From positions 1 to 36,871 of the forward strand of contig JAIYCV010000020.1 in the NCBI GenBank assembly GCA_027487845.1: a stretch of DNA of 36,871 nt, given 5' to 3'. Both the position numbers and the translations under genes were made by a program. Positions 32,783-36,871 of the stretch are shown here, in pieces. A model generated the notes under the pieces. The model was not told where the DNA came from, did no database searches, and was given only the letters and a program-made list of their open reading frames with translations. Position 1 is the stretch's first letter, and each line of letters begins with the position of its first letter. This stretch comes from Flammeovirgaceae bacterium (GTDB lineage: Bacteria; Bacteroidota; Bacteroidia; Cytophagales; Cyclobacteriaceae).

Positions 32783-34951
32783 TTAAACCATTTGCAACTC
32801 TTTCATCGACTCGCTAAAGTAGTTCTGGGTGTGCATCAACTCAGTAGGTGTGCCAGATTTTACAATGGTTGAATTTTCTAAAATATAAACCCGGTCGCAA
32901 CGCTGGGCTGTCTTAATACGATGAGTTACCAACAGTATAGCCATTTCCTTTTTAGCCTTTTGAAGTAATTCTAATATGAAGTTTTCGGTATGCCGATCCA
33001 TGGCAGAGGTGGCTTCGTCTAACAATAACAGTTGTGGTTTACAAAATAGCGCACGCGCCAACACCACCAATTGTCGTTGCCCGCCCGACAAATTAATACC
33101 TTCTTCCCCCAGCAATGTGGCATACCCTTGCGGAAAGCTCTGAAAGTAGTTGCCAAAGCCGTGCGCTTCACAAAACTCAATTGCTCGCTGGTATTCCTCT
33201 ATCTTATCGCTTAATGTAATGTTATAGAGTAAGCCCCCATTAAAAATTTTTAATTCTTGCGGCACACACGCCATTTGCCTTCTCCAATCTGATGTTGAAA
33301 GGCGTTGTATATTTTGCCCATCCATTTCAATTGAACCTGTTTCGGGTGGGTAAAATTTTTGGACTAGTTGCAACAAGGTGCTTTTGCCACCACCGCTCTC
33401 ACCGAGCAACGCAATCATTTCACCTTTACCAAATTGGAGCGATACATTAGTTAAAATTTGCTTTCTTCCGGGGAACCGAAAGCAAACATTGTTTAACTTA
33501 ACAGTGTGCAATGGTGGGAGCTTGCCCTCTGCGGTGTCAGCTGTTTCCGCTGCCTCCTCTTTTTCGATGGAGGTAAATTCAAACATACGATCAAAAGCAA
33601 CAAATGCCTCTTGTATTTGAATGTTAGAACCTACTAGACGATTTATTGATGGCACTATATTACCAGCGATACTAATTAAAGCTACCATTTCGCCTAGCTT
33701 CATCTGTTTTGAAAGAACCAGCCAAGAAGCACCAGCAAATACCATAATTTGTATAAGCACTCCAGTTACTTCTGAAACAAAGCCAAATTTGTATTGAACC
33801 TTATTTAAAGCAAATATTCGTTTTTGAAATTCACCATAAACTAACGAGTTTATTCTTGCAAAGAACGGTTGTTTATTCAAAAGTTTTATGTCAGCTACTC
33901 CTTGCATGGTATCAATAAAGTTGCTCTCGGTTAACGCTTCGCCTGCCATCACATTCTTTTGAAGATCGACAATAGGTTTATTGAATCTGATCAGCATCCA
34001 ATAATATACCGGAAGTATGCCTACTAAAACAAAACCTATCGGCAGTGAGTACCCAAAGACGAACCCTAAACAAATTAGTACCACCAACAGGTCGATGATA
34101 ATAGTACCAGAAACAACTGCCAACGCTGATTGAATACGTCTAGTGTCACTCATTCGAGTTATCAATTCCCCAATGTTGCGAGTATCGAAAAATGATTTTG
34201 GTAAGACCAACAACGTGTTGTAAAAAAATTGAACGATGCGGTTGTTGAATGCCACTGCTTGTTGTCCCATAAAAAAGCTGCGCACATACCCAATGCCACT
34301 GCGCGCTAGCATAAGCAGTGTAACCAAGACAATACTTAGCCAAAACTTCTGAATGTTTTCTTTAGGCAAAATATCATCTATCAATTTTTGCGAAAAGATT
34401 GCAGTGGTTATACTTAATACCGAAAATGCAATGCCCAACACGAGGGATACTAAGAGAATAGGAAAGTCATCACGTACTAAATCAATTATCCATTTTCTCT
34501 TTAAGTTTTTTAGAATCTGATTCTTTTTGAAGGATTCGTTAGGTGTTAATTTTAAAAGTGCTTTCGACTGCCAGATCGAATTTAGCTCGTCTTTACTGAG
34601 TTGAATAATGCCTTTGGAAGGATCGCCTATTGTGATTATATCCAGCGTTGAGCTTGGGTAATATACTACATAGTGTTGCAACTTGTTTTCAATAACTACG
34701 TGAAGAATTGACGGCTGCTTTAGCTCAGTTAAATTATGAACTCCCTCAGCCTCCAGCCCCTCGGCATCAAAACCGAGTTGCTTTGCAGCTTGAAGTAAAC
34801 CCAATAAGGTGGTTCCTTGTTTTGAAGTGCCGCTTAGTTTTCGAAGGTTTTCAAGGCTACTGTCCCCTTCGTGGTATTTAAGTATAGAAGCAAGGCAAGC
34901 TACCCCACAGTCGGATTGATCGTGTTGCAGCACAAAAGGAGTTTCTTTCAT
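32783..34951 (-). CDS. C39-peptidase ABC exporter (PCAT / bacteriocin type)
   Basis: The 722-residue transporter has an N-terminal C39 peptidase domain with intact catalytic C15 (HDQSDCGVACLAS), H93 (LQHYVVYY) and D110 (IGDPSKG), a six-helix membrane domain (about 155-430), and a nucleotide-binding domain with GESGGGKST (about 515), LSGGQRQL and LLLLDEATSAMD (about 640). Transporters of this type cut a double-glycine leader and export the mature peptide. It is the last gene of a three-gene operon; its ATG comes one base after the glycosyltransferase stop. No precursor peptide is recognised in the window. No HlyD-type adaptor accompanies it. Confidence 0.9.
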   Translation of the reverse strand: MKETPFVLQHDQSDCGVACLASILKYHEGDSSLENLRKLSGTSKQGTTLLGLLQAAKQLGFDAEGLEAEGVHNLTELKQPSILHVVIENKLQHYVVYYPSSTLDIITIGDPSKGIIQLSKDELNSIWQSKALLKLTPNESFKKNQILKNLKRKWIIDLVRDDFPILLVSLVLGIAFSVLSITTAIFSQKLIDDILPKENIQKFWLSIVLVTLLMLARSGIGYVRSFFMGQQAVAFNNRIVQFFYNTLLVLPKSFFDTRNIGELITRMSDTRRIQSALAVVSGTIIIDLLVVLICLGFVFGYSLPIGFVLVGILPVYYWMLIRFNKPIVDLQKNVMAGEALTESNFIDTMQGVADIKLLNKQPFFARINSLVYGEFQKRIFALNKVQYKFGFVSEVTGVLIQIMVFAGASWLVLSKQMKLGEMVALISIAGNIVPSINRLVGSNIQIQEAFVAFDRMFEFTSIEKEEAAETADTAEGKLPPLHTVKLNNVCFRFPGRKQILTNVSLQFGKGEMIALLGESGGGKSTLLQLVQKFYPPETGSIEMDGQNIQRLSTSDWRRQMACVPQELKIFNGGLLYNITLSDKIEEYQRAIEFCEAHGFGNYFQSFPQGYATLLGEEGINLSGGQRQLVVLARALFCKPQLLLLDEATSAMDRHTENFILELLQKAKKEMAILLVTHRIKTAQRCDRVYILENSTIVKSGTPTELMHTQNYFSESMKELQMV

Positions 34952-34952
34952 C

Positions 34953-36275
34953 TTATAGATTTATATTCTTAAATTCGTTAACCACCCTTTCAATCAAATT
35001 AACAACATCCACCTTGTCTTGGTCATTTTCAAAATTGTGCTTCATTCGAGCCAAGTTCTGACTAAAATCGGAATTGATTACATCCGACACCAGTGCATCC
35101 AATTTGATCTCTGTCAAGTTATTGATGTTACCTCTCAGCCCTAAGCCATGATAGACTACCCTGGTAGCATTTCCATTCTGATCCCATTTGCTATTAAGTG
35201 GTAACGCCAACATGGGCACTTTATGATAGATGCATTCAAGCACGCTGTTAAGACCCGCATGGGTTATCATCATGGCAGCACGACCCAACAAAAACTTTTG
35301 AGGTACACTTTGAAAGGCATGAATATTTTTTGGCAATACGCCCAACGTTGTTTTATCAAAATCCCCAAGTGATAAAATCAAATGTTCTGACCTTTTTTTG
35401 AATACGTTGACGAGTTTTTTATAAAACCCTTCACGCCTGGTAAAATGTACCAATGCCAAGGTGCCAAGCGAGCAATACACAATCTTAATGTTTGGTGGCA
35501 GCGTTTCAAGAAATTGACTGAATTCAGTAATTCCAGATTCAATTGAATTATTTAAACATAACCCTGCGTGAAATTGATGGAGTTGCCTCTTTCTATTAGG
35601 AAAGTCAAAAGAAGCAGGTGAAAGAATAACTTCTTTTACGTTGACTATACCATATTGAAATGTTTTTCTTTTCAACAGTAATTTATCAAAGTCCTTTATC
35701 TCATTAAAAATTCTTTTGGTAGTTGCATAATGGCTGTCGCCTAAAAAAGTCCCAACTGAGAATTTAGTCTTTAGGTTGTATCTCTGCCATTGCCAATAGA
35801 TTTGTAGTTTCGCCCACCAAGTTGACCCATCCTTTATAAGTATATGACTGGTAAGGGGTGGCGTATTGTCTTGATAGGTTGACAGCATCGTCTGAAGTAG
35901 CACCACTTTAACGTGTTCTTTTATGAACCAATAGTTGTAACTTATGATGGCATCCAACAGGACAATATCAGGTTTTGTTTTGTTGATCGCTTCAATAAAG
36001 AGTGCACCATTGTTTTTAGCAAAGATGACTTCATTGGTAGTAAGCCTTTTCGCGCACCGCTCCCAAAAGCCACCCTTAGCCATAAGCGGATTGTCGGAGC
36101 TGAATAATACAGTTGGTGATGATATGTAGGTGAAGCCATTCGCTGTAATAGTACCCATTTGCTCTGGTGTGGCAAGATAAACAACCGAATGCCCCGCCTT
36201 TACTAGTTGATTGGCAATAAAAAAAGAAGGGTTAAGATGGCCTATGGCACTGGGTATCACCATTACTATTTTCAT
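34953..36275 (-). CDS. MGT-type (GT1 family) glycosyltransferase
   Basis: The 440-residue GT-B fold enzyme starts MKIVMVIPSAIGHLNPSFFIA, the N-terminal acceptor half typical of macrolide and UDP-glycosyltransferases. The donor half has IVYCSLGTLALVHF, NIHAFQSVPQKFLLGRA and the signature THAGLNSVLECIYHKVPML followed by ALPLNSKWDQNGNATRV. His and Gly in THAG and the DQ pair contact the nucleotide sugar. It should glycosylate a small molecule, lipid or peptide. It overlaps the thioredoxin-like stop by 4 bases (ATGA) and is followed after one base by the C39 transporter, suggesting a shared product. Confidence 0.88.
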   Translation of the reverse strand: MKIVMVIPSAIGHLNPSFFIANQLVKAGHSVVYLATPEQMGTITANGFTYISSPTVLFSSDNPLMAKGGFWERCAKRLTTNEVIFAKNNGALFIEAINKTKPDIVLLDAIISYNYWFIKEHVKVVLLQTMLSTYQDNTPPLTSHILIKDGSTWWAKLQIYWQWQRYNLKTKFSVGTFLGDSHYATTKRIFNEIKDFDKLLLKRKTFQYGIVNVKEVILSPASFDFPNRKRQLHQFHAGLCLNNSIESGITEFSQFLETLPPNIKIVYCSLGTLALVHFTRREGFYKKLVNVFKKRSEHLILSLGDFDKTTLGVLPKNIHAFQSVPQKFLLGRAAMMITHAGLNSVLECIYHKVPMLALPLNSKWDQNGNATRVVYHGLGLRGNINNLTEIKLDALVSDVINSDFSQNLARMKHNFENDQDKVDVVNLIERVVNEFKNINL

Positions 36276-36769
36276 GGCAGGTACTTAACGATAGCCTCTA
36301 CTTTAGCCTCCCCTTTAAATTCTTTTATCAGCTTGCGGTCTTTGCCATAAATGAAGATGTGAGGTAAAAAGAGCGACCCAAAGGTATCAAAAACATGCTC
36401 TGCATTTATTTTAGCGAAGTGTACGTTAGGCAGACTATCAATATCAAAATCTATTGCTGTCTTCTTAATTGTGGCTAGGTTCTCTGAGGACATCAAAACA
36501 ATGGGCGTGTCAGCAAACGCTGATAGCTTCTCCTTTATTTCTCTTAATTCATACTTACAATGATCGCAACTGGAGTTGAAATGAATTAGGACAATAGTGG
36601 AAGACGAAGGGAGATTATAAGCAACACTATCCAAATCAACCAATGGTGCATTGGGCAACGTTTGAATTTTAATGCTTAGCTCCTTCTTTTTAACAATCTT
36701 CTCGACCAGAATATACATCAAAAACAATATGACAGAAATTAATGATACTGCACCTGAAAGCTTCCCCAA
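36272..36769 (-). CDS. Membrane-anchored thioredoxin-like protein, 5' end probably altered
   Basis: The 165-residue product has one membrane helix (about 6-24) and a periplasmic thioredoxin fold with SSCDHCKYE (CxxC near 70-73), a cis-Pro segment LPHIFIYG and a C-terminal helix. It resembles TlpA/ResA-type thiol proteins, or the thioredoxin half of MauE-thioredoxin proteins of Bacteroidota. The only start is a TTG at 36769, and upstream of about 36754 the sequence looks like an IS3-element end, so residues 1-5 seem to be encoded by the element and the native N-terminus may be lost. It leads the operon with the glycosyltransferase (4-base overlap) and the C39 exporter. Confidence 0.75.
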   Translation of the reverse strand: MGKLSGAVSLISVILFLMYILVEKIVKKKELSIKIQTLPNAPLVDLDSVAYNLPSSSTIVLIHFNSSCDHCKYELREIKEKLSAFADTPIVLMSSENLATIKKTAIDFDIDSLPNVHFAKINAEHVFDTFGSLFLPHIFIYGKDRKLIKEFKGEAKVEAIVKYLP

Positions 36770-36871
36770 AAACAGTAGCGATTATAAATAGAGTTTAATC
36801 GTTAAAATTGGGAAGAAATGAAAACAACAAAATTCAATGAGAGCCAAATCGTGGGCATCCTCAAACAGCAA
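36755..36871 (+). mobile_element. Left end of an IS3-family insertion sequence (partial)
   Basis: TGAAAGCTTCCCCAAAAACA starting at 36755 begins with TG and has a C-run then A-run, like IS3-family (IS407-type) terminal repeats. An IS3 transposase start follows 63 bases later. The right end, target duplication and second inverted repeat are outside the window, so the precise boundary is inference. Confidence 0.5.
36818..36871 (+). CDS. IS3-family transposase OrfA, N-terminal fragment cut by window end
   Basis: The first 18 residues, MKTTKFNESQIVGILKQQ, match the start of the OrfA helix-turn-helix subunit of IS3-family transposases (pattern KxxRFTExQIxxILKE). OrfA binds the element's ends, and in complete copies an OrfB DDE domain follows by frameshift. 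The gene continues past the window. ATG follows GGAAGAA, which can serve as ribosome-binding site. Confidence 0.85.
   Translation, partial: MKTTKFNESQIVGILKQQ

Noticed and set aside
1..36871. CRISPR arrays, tRNA, rRNA, riboswitches
   Set aside because: No regularly spaced repeats, cloverleaf sequences or conserved rRNA stretches were recognised by eye on either strand; a computed search was not possible.

Overview
The window reads as a chromosomal segment of a Bacteroidota bacterium, most likely in the Cytophagales. This rests on families largely restricted to that phylum (a PorT-like and a PorE-like type IX secretion protein, DUF6588, DUF5606 and CBM9/DUF5916 proteins), on the phylum-type promoter consensus (TTG, about 19 bases, TAnnTTTG, best seen upstream of fbp), and on A-rich leaders in place of Shine-Dalgarno sites. 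No rRNA, tRNA or CRISPR array was recognised. All identifications come from reading translations and motifs; no database search was run.

Region 1 (1-2925) is accessory DNA. Three hairpin-forming elements share a GCT-N3-GGCAAGC core and separate two promoterless gene units: a frame-broken HNH-nuclease-like gene followed by a frame-broken hypothetical gene, and then a secreted S41-type protease. The layout resembles integron gene cassettes, but no integrase is in the window.

Region 2 (2926-18168) is mainly housekeeping: rsgA-waaA (ribosome assembly GTPase, lipid A-Kdo transferase), a DUF6588 envelope protein, a crotonase, a low-molecular-weight phosphatase, aspartate kinase divergent from fbp and phhA (fructose bisphosphatase, phenylalanine hydroxylase), DUF5606, engB, a PorE-like OmpA protein, menG/ubiE overlapping porT, an SDR, a regulatory-domain surface protein and a methyltransferase.

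Region 3 (18340-25541) is a directional locus: sigma factor, overlapping anti-sigma-like membrane protein, unknown exported protein, then a three-part efflux system (adaptor, MacB-like permease, TolC-like protein) that lacks its own ATPase gene. The 303-base gap before the efflux genes holds two copies of a short peptide-coding repeat whose third copy precedes the SDR gene.

Region 4 (25538-32743) holds purB, an exported FAD-dependent oxidoreductase, a CBM9/DUF5916 outer-membrane protein and a PaaE-like flavin/[2Fe-2S] reductase.

Region 5 (32783-36871) is a tightly packed minus-strand operon of membrane thioredoxin-like protein, MGT-type glycosyltransferase and C39-peptidase ABC exporter. This set could export a processed, possibly glycosylated peptide. 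Its 5' end abuts, and is probably truncated by, the left end of an IS3-family element whose transposase gene runs off the window.
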